64,000 bases of DNA. It comes from Deroplatys truncata. Its lineage: Eukaryota; Arthropoda; Insecta; Mantodea; Mantidae. Positions 1-11,551 of the stretch are shown piece after piece. The position numbers were made by a program, and so were the translations under genes. The notes beneath the pieces were generated by a model. It did no database searches. It was not told where the DNA came from and was given only the letters and a program-made list of their open reading frames with translations. The stretch's first letter is position 1. Each line of letters opens with the position of its first letter. The stretch lies in the NCBI GenBank assembly GCA_030765065.1, contig CM060990.1, positions 494,502,190 to 494,566,189 on the forward strand. The letters run 5' to 3'.

Positions 1-2760
1 AAGAGATTGGAGATTAGCCCAGAATCTTGCAACAATCGACCGTAACTTAATTTATCTTAATTGCATTGTAAAGAAGGAGAAGCTGCAGGGTACATAAAAA
101 GGCAGAAGCGTTATGACATCAAAAATGCAAATTGGAACCAGATGAAAGAAAATATTCAAATTCCCAGCACTGTAAAATGTGGAGATAATATGGATTTGAA
201 GGCAAAACAACTAACAAATACCATAAAAACTGCAATGAAAAAGTCATCAAAGAAGTTTAGCATAAAAGACAAATATAGTGTATGGACTCAAGAATTACAG
301 AACTTACGAACAAAAATAAGAAAAGCAGGAAAAAATTATCAGAAAAATGTTGTAGAAATTGAAAGAGAAAGAAATTTGGCTATATATGGAACAATTAAAC
401 AAAATAATGAAATAAAGGTTAAAGAAGTGAGAGAGAAATCATGGGAAAAATTTAAAGAAAGAAATCTGGAAACAAATGTTTGTGTATTTCCTTATACAAT
501 TGTAATGGATAATTTACGCTTTCTTGAAATTATTTCACAATTAGAAAAAGAAAATGGTGAATTTGCTAAAGTTTGGATTGAATCAGTAAACTGTTTGCTA
601 GAAGGATTACTGTCAGATGATGAACATGAAGACCAGGACGAACATCATAAGAATACTAGGAGAAAATGGGTAGACGTATATGACAACAACAAAGTAATAT
701 ATCCATTTGATAGACTGGAAGTAAAAGTAGTGTTAAGATCATTTAGAAAAGCTAAAGCGCCAGGAACTGATGGAATATAAGCTGAAGCAGTACAGCAATT
801 AGAAGATATAGTATCGCCATATTTACATGACTTGTATAATGAATGGTTGTGGCAAGGGAAGTTTTCAAAATGTTTGAAAAGAAGCAATAATAACTATCAA
901 GGAAAAGCGAGGGTAAATATCCCATAAATGTGAAACCCTATAGACCAATTTGCTTTATAAACTTTCTTGGGAAATTATTGAACAAATTAATATATAAAGG
1001 ACTTTGGAAATATCATACCATGTTAGATTCAACGACAAAACTATATGGATTTAGAAAAGGTAGATCTATAGAAGATGCTATAAATAGTGCAAAGGAGGTT
1101 TTAGGATAAACTAAAAGCAAATATATAGGCGGTATATAGGCGGTATCTTTTCTGACATCTCAGGAGCATTTGACAATTTATGGTATTCAGCATTGTTTGA
1201 AACATTAAGGGATAAGGAGTACCCTAAGAACCTTTGTATCACATTGAAAGATTATTGTAATTATGGAATTGTATTCTTTAAAAGGAGAAGAAAATGAAGT
1301 TAGGAAAACTATAATTAAAGGCTGTCCGCAAGGTTCCATTTTAGGATCACTATTTTGGGACTTAATGACAGAATTCCTATTAAATCAACTACAATCTTTA
1401 CAAGAAGTAAGAGAAGTAGTGGCATATGCAGATGATCCCTTAATAATTCTCTAAGCTGAAAGCAGGATGGAGATAGAGAGGAAAGTCAATTACAACTAAT
1501 TGAAAGGCAATTACGACCCAAGTATTAAGTTGGTGTAATAAAGTAAAGTTAGTTATTGCACAATTAAAATCGGCGTATATGATTCTTAAAGGGAGTTTAA
1601 AAAGAAACCCAAAAATAAAGATTGGCAATCAAAATATAAAACGACAAAAATACCAGAAATACTTAGGGCTTTATATAGATAAACGATTTTATTTTATTCG
1701 TCACATGGAAGAGTTTAGGACGAAAATCTGAACGATGATGAAGTTAGTTTCCCTAGAAACAAGGCATTTTAAAATTTCCATAAATAACATATATACATAT
1801 AATATATATATATAATATATATATGGTATAAAAGTATTTTCATAGGAATCTTAGAGTTCTGTGAATGTGTATGGGCAGAAAAGTTAAAACAAATAGAGAT
1901 AAAAACGTACCTTAGGAGGACACAGAGAAAAGTATTTATTAGATTGACGGGAGCTACCAACACATCACCAACGATGGCCTTGTTGGTAATTTTAGGTATA
2001 TGACCAGTTGACCTAATCATCATACTGAGAGGAGCAACGTATTGGATGAGGAAAGGAAATAAGGAACAAATAAAGAAAATTATAGGAACATATTATAAAA
2101 GTACTAAGGAAATTAAAATTAATTTATTGAAAGAATGTCAAAGTGAATGGGATAATACTGAAGAAGGAAGAACATGAAAGATTTCCTATAATTAAGGAAA
2201 GATTTAATATGAAACATAAGCAACCAAATAAGGGCATGATACATTATTTTACTGGACACGGCAATATCAAAATTGTCTTCATAGAAATGGAGGAAAAAGA
2301 AGCGGAAATTCTGGAATTTGCAAGAAAATTTATATATCAGAACATGTTTGCTTTGAATGTAATAAATATAACATAGACTTGAAATATATGAGAACAAAAT
2401 TAGAAGGAAAATGAATATGCGACATAATAAGAGAAAAAGAAGACTTTCCAATTAAAATGAAATGGAAAAAAGGGTTTCTGATATTGCAAATGAACAAAAT
2501 TTATAACCGATAGATGAGATGGAACTGAAACTTTAAGGAGAGTGCAACCATGGAGGGAAAAAGAAATAAGGATAACCAGAGGAAGAATTGGACAAAAGCA
2601 AAGGAGAAAAGCAGAAATGGAATTAGCAAATGAAGGCGAGGAAGAATTACGACTGGAGATAATCAAGAAGATGAGGATGGAGATGATGGGAGGTATAGAA
2701 AAAGAAGATACTATATAATATCAACCGGGAGAATAGGGGCTGCGGAGAGGAGAAGAGTAA
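1..2760 (+). mobile_element. Decayed R1-like non-LTR retrotransposon (LINE copy A), left end cut by the window
   Basis: This is a reverse-transcriptase LINE remnant. From about 61 to 2450, frames on the plus strand match copy C (11552-14038) block by block. Shared blocks include the pre-RT region with PYTIVMD (copy C: PYKITME), the RT entry VIYPFD, a KAKAPGTDGI block, the YGFRKGRS block, GCPQGSILGSLFWD near 1320-1362 and the YADD-type catalytic box near 1425-1436, which here reads YADDP. The reading frame is broken repeatedly: stops and frame changes fall near 780, 1110, 1455, 1730 and later. From about 2100 on the match is thin. The DNA from about 2560 to 2850 is purine-rich and probably 3' untranslated. 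The endonuclease part would lie left of the window. Copy A and copy C are clearly the same family, and copy A is far older by its number of breaks. Confidence 0.85.
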
Positions 2761-2929
2761 GAAGAGCAGAAAGAGGAACGGATCGTGAGTAGAAAGAAGC
2801 CAGGAAGGAGGATGGAGTGGGATAAAGTTGGAATTGAAATAAGAAATAAATGATATATGGGACTGAAAATAAATGAAGTGAATAGTACATTCTCAGAGAC
2901 CAGAACGATGTACCTGGATTCCGGAGGAT

Positions 2930-3365
2930 GAGGTGAAGTGTAAAACGTGAAATTTAATTAATATGAATTGTAAATTTTGAAAGTGCGGGAAATTTAATTA
3001 TATAAACTGTTAAATTCTGGAGGTGATGAACTTTAATTGTCACAAACTGTTTAACTTTGAAAGAGTGTGAAGCTTAATTATTATAATTTGTTTAATTTTG
3101 AAAGAGTGTGAAGTTTAATTATTATAAGCTGTAAAATTTTGAAAGCGTGTGAAGTTAGATTACCATACACTGTTAAAAAATTGAAACCATGTGAAGTTTA
3201 ATTATTACAAACTGTTAAAATTCTGAAGGTGTATAAAATTTAGTTATTAAAATTGTTAAATTAGGAAGGTGTATGTTAATTATTATCAACTATTGAACAT
3301 ATTGTAAGTATGTGAACTTCAATTATATAACTGTTAAATTTTGGAAGAACGTAAAACTTATTATG
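2930..3365. repeat. Tandem repeat, about 41-bp unit, in the 3' tail of LINE copy A
   Basis: A block of roughly ten diverged units, each built on GTGTGAAGTTTAATTATTAT followed by a CTGTTAAATTTTGAAAG-type segment. Two successive unit starts at 3065 and 3106 give a period of 41 bp; other spacings run slightly longer. It follows directly on the decayed LINE, so it may be a repetitive 3' UTR of that family or a later local expansion. No coding potential is visible. Confidence 0.75.
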
Positions 3366-3850
3366 TATTAATTTTAATTAATGTTGGAAGATTTTTAGTG
3401 TTTTATTTAATGTCATAAATTATTTTGAAGCTAATGAGTTTAGGAGACTGATGTTTTGTTAAATAATATATATGTTTTAAATTTTAGGTTTTTAAATTGT
3501 TTTACACTGTTAGATTTTGAATTGAAAATGCTCCTAAATGAATTTTATTGTAAAAGTATTGCTTTATGAAAATGATAGTATGTATGGGAAGCAAGTGGAC
3601 ACCAGCACCTATAACAGAAAGTAGTTTGAATTATAGGAAGTCTAGTAGTGGTGGTGGTGACGGTGGCGGTGGCGGCGGTGTTGATTTAAAATTGTTTTCT
3701 GGTTGTATTATTGTAATCTGAATTGTAAAAGCTTTGCAAATAAATTAAGTGGGCAACTGTGTTCTGACTTAGGAAACTAGGTGCCATGGCAAAGATAGGT
3801 AGGTAGGTAGGTGTGTGTGTGTGTGTGTGTGTGTGTATGTAGGCTCCCTC
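3366..3850. other. AT-rich spacer with simple repeats
   Basis: No gene is visible. It holds AT-rich DNA, a GGT/GGC triplet-rich patch at 3646-3681, and a compound microsatellite of TAGG units followed by GT units at about 3797-3840, just before the LINE B sequence begins. The triplet patch could be the 3' tail of LINE copy A. Confidence 0.6.
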
Positions 3851-4448
3851 TGGCGAGGTTTCTCCTGATGAGGTGAAAACTTTGAGATTGTTACTTAGGA
3901 TCCATTTTCCAGATACAGAGGTCACCGAAAGTCAGACGAAATCTACAGAGGCAGGCCGACTCAGTAAACGTGGTTGGGAGGATACCAAGTATCGCTACTA
4001 AACGCGGGTGTATGATCGCCGATTGCTTCTTTTGCCCCACACAAATGTCCAGGAGAGGATGGGATCTTCCCAGCTCCGCTTCAGGAGGGCAGGAAGTTTG
4101 TGTAATCAATCTTCCCTAGGATTAATGGAGCCTGCGTGGCTATATATTACGTGAACTCGCGATGGAGAATAGACAAAGTAGTATCTGTACCATAGTGGGG
4201 TAGTAGATCGATACCAAACCATAAAATTTTCGTCCTATAACTCCGACCTGCTTCCTCTTGAAGACGTTAGAAAGACTGCTGGAAAGGCATATCGGATATT
4301 GTGTGCTTGTCAGTCGACCTCTACACAACAACCAATATGCCCATCGTTCAAGAAAGTCAACTGAAACTGCTTTTCACCAGCTCGTGGTTCAACTGGAGAA
4401 GGCGCTAGATCAAAGGCAGCTTGTTCTGACTGTCTTCTCAGATTAGAG
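3851..4448 (+). mobile_element. LINE B, left half (RT domain), interrupted by a second LINE
   Basis: Conceptual translation gives the region before and inside the reverse transcriptase of an RNase H-type LINE. It starts with LRLLLRIHFPDTEVTE near 3880 and reaches the RT core with LKTLERLLERHI, a YAHRSRKSTETAFHQLV block (about 4330-4385) and the start of the catalytic motif A block, LVLTVFSD. There are stops inside, for example around 4000 and 4170, so it was already decayed. The sequence stops being LINE B exactly at 4448 and resumes at 10165, on the far side of the inserted I-like LINE. The same protein blocks appear in LINE D at 44.2-44.8 kb. Confidence 0.8.
4438..4448. repeat. Left target-site duplication of the inserted LINE (11 bp)
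   Basis: The 11-mer TCAGATTAGAG sits immediately before the (TAG)n tail of the minus-strand LINE and is repeated exactly at 10165-10175 beyond its 5' end. This is the duplication made by target-primed insertion into LINE B. Confidence 0.9.
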
Positions 4449-4699
4449 GGTAGTAGTAGTAGTAGTAGTGGGGTTTAAGGGCGCACAACAGCAATCGTCA
4501 TTAGCGCCCAAGTAAAGCTAAATTAAGGAAGGAAAACCCAGGCACGAACTCCGCAGTTTAAAATGATACAATTAAAACTCCACTAAATAATGCCAGCAAC
4601 AGCAAAACTCAGAACAAATCGTGGTAAAAGCACAAGGTAAAAACTATAAAACGCAAAATGCAGCAGCGTTAAAAGCTAAAACAGGGCACAAAAAGATAA

Positions 4700-7600
4700 A
4701 AGTAATCCATCAAACACAGCTGGCTATACCGCTGTTATGTATAAAATGCAAGACACGATTCGCAGCACAGGAAGAGTCTACCAACACCGCAGACAGCGTC
4801 GCTGGCAAGCCCATGGACGCAGGTAGCGGAACTAAACACTGGCACTGAATTAAAACACGTCGCACTGTCAGCGGCTCAAGATAGTGATCACAGACCGGGG
4901 CAGGGTCTGAAGATAATAAATAACCGTGACTGAAACGGCAGTGCCCGATGCGCAACCTGGCTAAAATGACTTCCTCGCGACGAGAAGCACGCGAGGAAGT
5001 ATTTCAGGTGACAGGGAAGGGTTTCACCTCCCGAAGTTTGTTCCTCTGAAGACCGGTCCAGTCAGCCCTCCAGCGTGAAAGTATAAGACCACTTAAAAAT
5101 GTGCTAAAATTATCAGAAGGAACACAAGAGCTAAAACACCTGGGAGACAAAAGTCCTGCCATTGCAGCAGCATCGGCAGCCTCATTTCCTTGTAGGCCCA
5201 CGTGTCCAGGAACCCACAAAAAGTATACAATAACCCCAACGTCGGCGAGCGAGCGAAGGCAAGCCTGGACGCACTAGAGGGTGGTAACTGTACAGCGACC
5301 GTATGCTTTGAAGGGCACTCAATGAATCAGAGCAAACAATCCACTGCTGCAAGGCATGCGGTTGGATGTATAAAATAGCCTGATAAATACCAAAAAGCTC
5401 GGCTGTAAAAATCGAGGACTGTGACAAAATCCGAAATGTAAAAATGCGGCGGCCATGAATAAAAACACATCCTACTCCCAGAGCGTCTTTCGAGCCATCA
5501 GTGTAGATAAAGCCGCATTGTTCAAACTGCACTTTAATTTCTAAAAAGGCCGAGAAAATAACAGACGCTGGCGTCGTTGACTTCGGCACGGAGAACAACC
5601 CCAGATTGATGTTGGTCTCGGCTTGGAGCCATGCGGAAAAACCTGTTTCCCCACGGGGTAATATCGCAGGTGAGGTGACGTCCAACAGCCGAACGAGTAA
5701 GCGAAAACGAACACCAGGAGAAAGTAAGGCCAGGGAGTTCGACGAGTACTGACGGTCCAATGAATCGCTAAAACAGAGTAAAAGACGGATGTCCAGGCAG
5801 GCTAGAGAGTCAGCAGGCGTAACGACAAAGAAGAATATCACGGCAATGAGACAGTGGCGGTTCAGCAGCTTCCGCACTCAGGTTGATAACTGGGCTCGTT
5901 GGAACAGCGCCAATACTCAACCGGATGCCACGGTGATGTATAGGACTGAGGCGATTCAATATCGACGGTGGCGCAGAGGAATATACAATGCAGCCGTAAT
6001 CAAGTTTGGAACGGATGAGAGAGCGATACAGTCTTAAAAGAACAGTCCGATCACCTCCCCAGGATGTGCCACTTAAAACGCGTAAAACATTAAGAGAACA
6101 TTCACACCTTGCCTTTAAGTATGAGATATGCGAAAACCAGCTAAACTTCCTGTCAAAAATCAATCCTAAAAATTTCGTCTCTTCTGCGAAAGGGAGAACT
6201 GGGCCGAGACGTAGACAAGGCGAAAGAAACTGTTTACGGCGCCAGAACTTAACGCTGACTGATTTCTCGGCAGACAACTTAAAGCCGTTCTCGACCTTCC
6301 AATTGAAGAGGCGGTCAAGACACAGTTGGAGGCGGCGTTCTAAGAGACACGTGCGCCGAGAACTGCAGTAAATAGCGAAATCATCCACGAAAAATGAAGA
6401 CGAAACACCAGGTGGAACACAACTAACAATAGGATTAATAGCAATAGCAAATAGTGTGACGCTGAGGACGGAGCCCTGCGGTACTCCGTTCTCTTGACTA
6501 AAAACACGGGATAAAACCGAACCCACGCGTACGCGAAAGACTCTATCCTTCATGAACTCTCGAATAAAAAGTGGCAGACGACCACGAATGCCCCCATTTA
6601 TGAAGGGTACGAAGAATACCGTATCTCCAACAAGTGTCATATGCTTTCTCGAGGTCAAAGAAGACATGGACCGTCTGACTTTTCCGTAGAAAGGCGTCCA
6701 TGATGAGCGTAGATAACGAGACCAAGTAGTCGACCGTTGAACGGAAGCGACGAAAACCACATTGGACGTTAGACAGCAGATCTTGAGATTCAAGCCACCA
6801 TGTCAAGCGCCTGTGAATCATGCGCTCCATCACCTTGCATATGCAACTAGTGAGAGAGATTGGACGATAACTGGAAGGAAGATGGCGATCCTTGCCAGGT
6901 CTTAAAATCGCGACGATGGTGGCCTCATGCCAAGCTGACGGGAAAATGGCGGTTCGCCAGATGCGGTTATAGACCTGAAAGAGAAAATGCATACCAGCCG
7001 AAGAAAGGTGCCGCAGCATTAAAACGTGAACACCATCCAGCATAGGAGCTGAGGGCCTGGAGGAGGCCAGGGCCCGCTCTAGCTCCGGTATGGTGAAAAG
7101 GGCGCTATTACATTCACGGTTAGAAGAGGTAAAACAGAATTCTTGGGATTCTACCCGGTTCTTGATCGACAAAAAATCAGGGTGGTAATGAGAGGAGCTA
7201 GAAGCTCCCGCACAAGCAGTGTCCAGTGTGTCACCAACCGCCCTGGGGTCAACAATGGTGCTATTATTAATCCGAAGACCAGAAACGGTGAACTGTGACA
7301 ATTTGTCAGCCACACGACGAAGCTTATTCCATACAACAGTGATGGAGTGGATTGATTAAATGACTCCATAAAATGGATCCAGGAAATCCGCTTACTTGCC
7401 TTAATGATTCAACGAACCCTGGCGCGCAGTTGCTTGAACTTTACCAAATTATCAGTCATTGGGTGGTGCCGAAATAACCGAAGTGCAGCCCTTCGTGCGC
7501 GGATAGCCGCCCGACATTCCTCGGTCCACCAGGGGACCCGTAAACGCTTCGGTTGGGAAGCCAAACGAGGGATGTCGCGTTCGGCAGAGGAAAGAATGAC

Positions 7601-8387
7601 CGAAGTAAGGTGATCCAATATCCGGTCAACATCTTCGAATAGGCGGCTGTCGAAAATAGCTAATTTGGAATAAAGACTCCAGTTTGCTCTGTGGATTTGC
7701 CAAGTGGGTACACGTGGTGAAGGGACAGTGTGTGAAAACAAGCTGATAAGGCAAGGAAAATGATCGCTAGTAAAGGTGTCAGAGACGACATTCCACTGAA
7801 GACGATGTGCGAGCTGTGCTGTGCAAACAGATAAGTCCAGGTGAGAGAAAGTGCCGGTAGAATCGGAAACAGAAGTGGGTTCACCGGTGTTCAGAAGAGA
7901 AAGGTTGGCCTGTATGAAAAACTCAGCAAGATGGTTCCCCCTTTCGCAAGCCCGAGGTGAACCTCAAAGAGGGTGGTGGGCATTAAAGTCTCCCAAAAGA
8001 AGATAAGTTGCTGGGGCTGGGATACGATATCGGCTAAATCTGTAACAGCGAAGGGAGAACAAGGTGGAGGATACACGGAACAAAGGGTAAAAGAAAAGCC
8101 TGGTAAAATCAAGGTAACAGCGACAGCTTGCAGGGTAGTGGTAAGTACCTGAGGCTGGTAAAAATATCGTTACGAATTAGAAGCATAACACCCCCATGTG
8201 CAGGAGTACCAGGTTCCGGTGGTAGGTCCAAGTTCACCGTAATGAAACCAGAAAATGAAAAACCGTCCCGCGGACGAAGTTTGGTCTCCTGTAAACACAA
8301 ACTGCTGGGAGATAGCACTTTGGTTAGCAACTTTAGTTCGGCCCTATGAGAGCGAATACCACGTGTATTCCACTGAAGTATGGACAT
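4700..8387 (-). pseudogene. ORF2 (endonuclease-RT-RNase H polyprotein) of the I-like LINE, frameshifted
   Basis: It begins at ATG 8387 with SILQWNTRGIRSHRAEL and LCLQETKL, the first motifs of an AP-type endonuclease. The later endonuclease and linker parts run to about 7150 in changing frames. RT follows at about 7150-5810: SYRPISLTSCICKVMERM, QCGFRRFRSTVDYLV, VFFDLEKAYDT, ENGVPQGSVLSVTLFAIAIN and a FVDDFAIY catalytic box. RNase H lies at about 5520-5150, with IYTDGSKDALGVGCVF, an acidic EL pair, CSDSLSALQS and the WVPGHVGLQGNEAAD block. A C-terminal Cys-His stretch follows near 4940-4850. Frame changes occur several times (for example around 8110, 7890, 7400, 6560, 5850 and 5200), so no full-length protein can be made. 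Confidence 0.85.
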
Positions 8388-8429
8388 CCGGAGGCAAATG
8401 AGATAAGCTGTCTATAAAGATCACTTTAC

Positions 8430-9707
8430 CGGAAGCGGTCGCCTCAACTTGCCCTTCTGGTTGCGCGTGGGACTGGGGCTTTTAGAAGAAGATAACTCTT
8501 GTTCCATTGGCTCTTGGGAAGGAAGAACCTCAGTTTCACATAAACCGAAGGATAAGGCTTCAAAACGGTTGCCGGTTGACACGGGAGGAGAACCCCGCTT
8601 AACTCGACTACGCCCTCTAGCATCCTAAGAGTGTCATCGCCTAGGAGGCGAGGGAGAACCGATTTTGAGTGTAGAGCTTCCACTGGTAGAGGCTGTAGGG
8701 TCCTTAAGAAAATCAGAGCGCTTAGGTTGGGTCTTGAATTCCCGAGTTTCCGTAGCAACATGAATGATCGTGGAGCTGGCTAAAGGAGATGAAGCTGTAA
8801 TACTAGAAGGAGGTTTCGCGGTGGAGGCCATAGGAGAAGTTTGAGTGCTCATATCTCGCTTTGGTACCTTGTGGGAAACCACAGAGCTAAAGGTATCAAA
8901 TTTGAGGGTAGAAGGCTGTCGAGCAAGATGGCGTTTGCGGGCTTCGACGAAAGATAACCGCTCTTTCACTCGCAGCTCCTGAATGGCCTTCTCGTCCAAG
9001 AAACGGGGATAGTCGCGGGAAGACGCCGGATGCGCACCGTGGCAGTTCACACAGCAAGAAGCAGATGGACAAGCCCCGTCGTGGGCATCCTTACTACAGT
9101 TGACACAAACTGGAATGGAAGACTTAGAAGACAATTTAGTATGGCCAAAGCGGTGGCACTGAAAGCAACGCATAGGGCGTGGAATATACGGTCGAGCGGT
9201 AATAACTTCGTAGCCCACCTTAATTTTTTGAGGAAAATCGAGCAGATCAAAAGTAAGAAAAAGCGTACGGGTATGCACCTGCACACCATTACGCTTTGCT
9301 TGCACACGATAAACAGATGTGACAACATGTTCCGAAAGGTAACCCGGCGTCTCCTCCTCCGGTATACCATCCAACAAGTGGGTGGTAATGACACCCTTTG
9401 AGGAGTTCAGGGTGCGGTGCTTCTCGACACGGATAGGATATCCGTGGAGGAGTTTAGCCTTTAACAATTTGTCAAACTGCGTGGCAGTGTACGTCTCAAG
9501 AAGTAGAGAACCTGTCCTTAGGCGTGTGCAAGACTTAACAGGACCAGTTATTTGATCAAGACCAGACTGAATGACAAACGGGTTGACCTTCAGAAAGGAT
9601 TGAGCCTCTTCCAATCGGGTAATTAACAGGTAACGTGCGGATGACACTGCATGTACCTCTTTCTCATCTTGAACGTGTCTTCTTCTTTTTGGGTTTAGGT
9701 TTGCCAT
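8430..9707 (-). pseudogene. ORF1 (gag-like, zinc-knuckle protein) of the I-like LINE
   Basis: It starts at ATG 9707 and stays open for 357 codons to 8634. A homologous-looking C-terminal stretch, rich in serine and proline, continues in another frame to about 8430, so the tail is probably frameshifted. The middle of the protein carries zinc-knuckle-type clusters: CFQCHRFGHT at about residues 178-187, then CVNC...C and CCVNCHGAHP. This is the standard nucleic-acid-binding layout of I/jockey ORF1 proteins, which coat the element RNA. The N-terminus is basic (KRRRH). The lengths fit the family. The frame break near 8634 should make the product lack its last 60-70 residues. Confidence 0.85.
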
Positions 9708-10164
9708 GAAAACATTATATAGGTTTCATTCTCCAGTGCTCCCCTCCCACCACGGAGCCCAATAAGGGGTCTCCTACTGGGATGATAGGGCTACACAGGG
9801 GATATAGCGGACGCGCCGTCCCACTCACCCTGGAGTTCGGTTAAACACCTAGTCCTGGCCGATTGGCTAAGGGTGAGTTAGCCCCTAGCCGCCCGTTTAG
9901 ATGAAGCAGAAACCAAAGCGGCGTATTGGAAATGCGCATCCTCCCCGAAAATTGTAGACTGAACAAACCAGGCTCAGACACGCATCCCTCAACCAACCAG
10001 GATATTCCTTTCCACCGACACGGGTCTCCACGCACGGCCGACACGTGATGGGCGTTTTGAATGATTTTCTCACCACTAAGAGGAGCCCACAACGAGGAAG
10101 ACAGGTTGGCTCGTGACCCCTAGTGCGCCAAACCCGTACTCACATAAAGTGCGCATCTGGGGGG

Positions 10165-11215
10165 TCAGATTAGAGAGACTTCAATTGCATCTCTATTGCC
10201 TTTGTAATGGACAGCCTAAGGAGAATAGAAGCGAGTGAAGGGCTGATGCACAGGATCATAGTCACTCTTGAGGGACGACAGGCGCTGGTTGCCATGAACC
10301 ATGTGGCATTGAGGGCTAAAGGATGCCCTGAGAGAAGTGTTATCACTCATTGTTAAGTGTCTGGTGATAGACGGTCTATTAAAAAGCTTAATGTTGTAGT
10401 TATTTATGCACAGGGATATGGTGATGAATTGATGACATATTATGGTTATTGGTTACAGAGAACTTTGCCAATTCGGTTTGTGAGCTCATTCAGGGCTCAT
10501 TACATATTTTGGAGTGGTGGTGCTGTGACACAGATCCATCAGTTAATACCGATAAGACTGAGCTCGTTGGATTTTGAAAGAAAAAACGAGATCGACGGTT
10601 TTCGCGAACCTTTTTTTTCGGAGGACGTTGAGTGGCTTTATTTCGGTCAGGGATATAGGAGTTACCTTGGCTCACTGGCTGAAATGCGATAAGCAATTTC
10701 AAAATAAAGTTAAAACGGCTAAAACATTACTTTGGGCATTCAGGAATACCATTGACAATAGGTGGGGCCTAAGACCTCGGATGACTCACTGGCTATACAT
10801 TTCGGTCATTAAACCGTCAGCCACGTATACCTCCTTGGTTTTGTGCTCGATCTCTGATATAGGGATCACAAGCAGCAGGCTCAAAGGGTTTGGGTAGACT
10901 TAACTGCATGTGCATAACGGAAACGGTGCGAGCTGCTCCGCTATGTGCATTGGAGCGCTCTAGTGCCGTCCTCTTCTGCACTTGCATGTTAAAGAACTAA
11001 CAATAGTGGGGGCGCACCGCATCTGAGCGCTGGATGGGTAGTCGTAGTTACATTTGTCTGTGGTCCACTCATGGATCTTAACCAGGCTTACGGAGTTTCG
11101 CCCTTTTACAAGCATTTGCATTCCAGCATACATAACCACGTAACTGAGAAAACATCTCTGATAAAATGAACCCATCATGAGTACACTGTCAAAATCAGTT
11201 AAAAATTGAAAATGG
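10165..11215 (+). mobile_element. LINE B, right half (RT to RNase H linker)
   Basis: This is the continuation of the element at 3851-4448. It opens with the second copy of TCAGATTAGAG (10165-10175). Then come IASEGLMHRI-like sequence, RQALVAMNHVALRAKGCPE (about 10270-10335, the block before the PQG motif), a degenerate catalytic box region near 10405-10430, a GFREPFF block near 10594-10614, and NTIDNRWGLRPRMTHWLYIS near 10750-10803. The linker toward RNase H (LHLHVKELT) is near 10980. Several stops and frame shifts are present. It fades out by about 11215, before any RNase H core is seen, so it looks truncated at its 3' side. Confidence 0.75.
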
Positions 11216-11551
11216 CGAAATTTTACAACTAGAGACAGAATAGGCTACGACAAACTAGAGGGAGACCTATATCCACAATGGACTCTGTACAATCATATAT
11301 TATCAAATAAAGGCTTATTTAAATTTTGGCATAAACTACGACACGCATACACATTTCAAATAATACATGTAACAGCTTATGTCATTTAAATAACTACGTT
11401 AAAACGCAACAAAGGATTAAAACCATCTAAAAATACCAGCAAGACACAAGCAACGTATCAAGGTGGTACCGGCGTGTGGTATGCAAGATCTAAGGTAGAA
11501 GAGAATGTGCTATTAACCAGGCTTCCAAGTGGGTTAGTGGAATTATGACTG
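11216..11551 (+). other. Junction between LINE B and LINE copy C
   Basis: No clear domain is visible. The last 100 bases, including a LIYSVIENRN block at 11561-11590, match the start of copy A (LIYLNCIV), so copy C probably begins within this stretch, and its endonuclease is missing or unrecognisable. The earlier part is AT-rich and has no assignable origin. Confidence 0.45.

Larger units (their letters stand above)
4449..10164 (-). mobile_element. Full-length I-like LINE inserted in LINE B
   Basis: A 5.7-kb non-LTR retrotransposon on the minus strand. From its 5' end it has a roughly 450-bp 5' UTR (9708-10164), ORF1 (gag-like, with zinc knuckles), ORF2 (endonuclease, reverse transcriptase, RNase H, C-terminal Cys-His stretch), a 3' UTR and a short triplet tail that reads (CTA)n on the minus strand at 4451-4468. 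ORF1 plus an ORF2 with endonuclease, RT and RNase H is the arrangement of the I-group. An exact 11-bp duplication bounds it, so both ends are defined. ORF1 is largely open; ORF2 is split by several frame changes. It must be younger than LINE B, whose coding sequence it interrupts. Confidence 0.9.
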
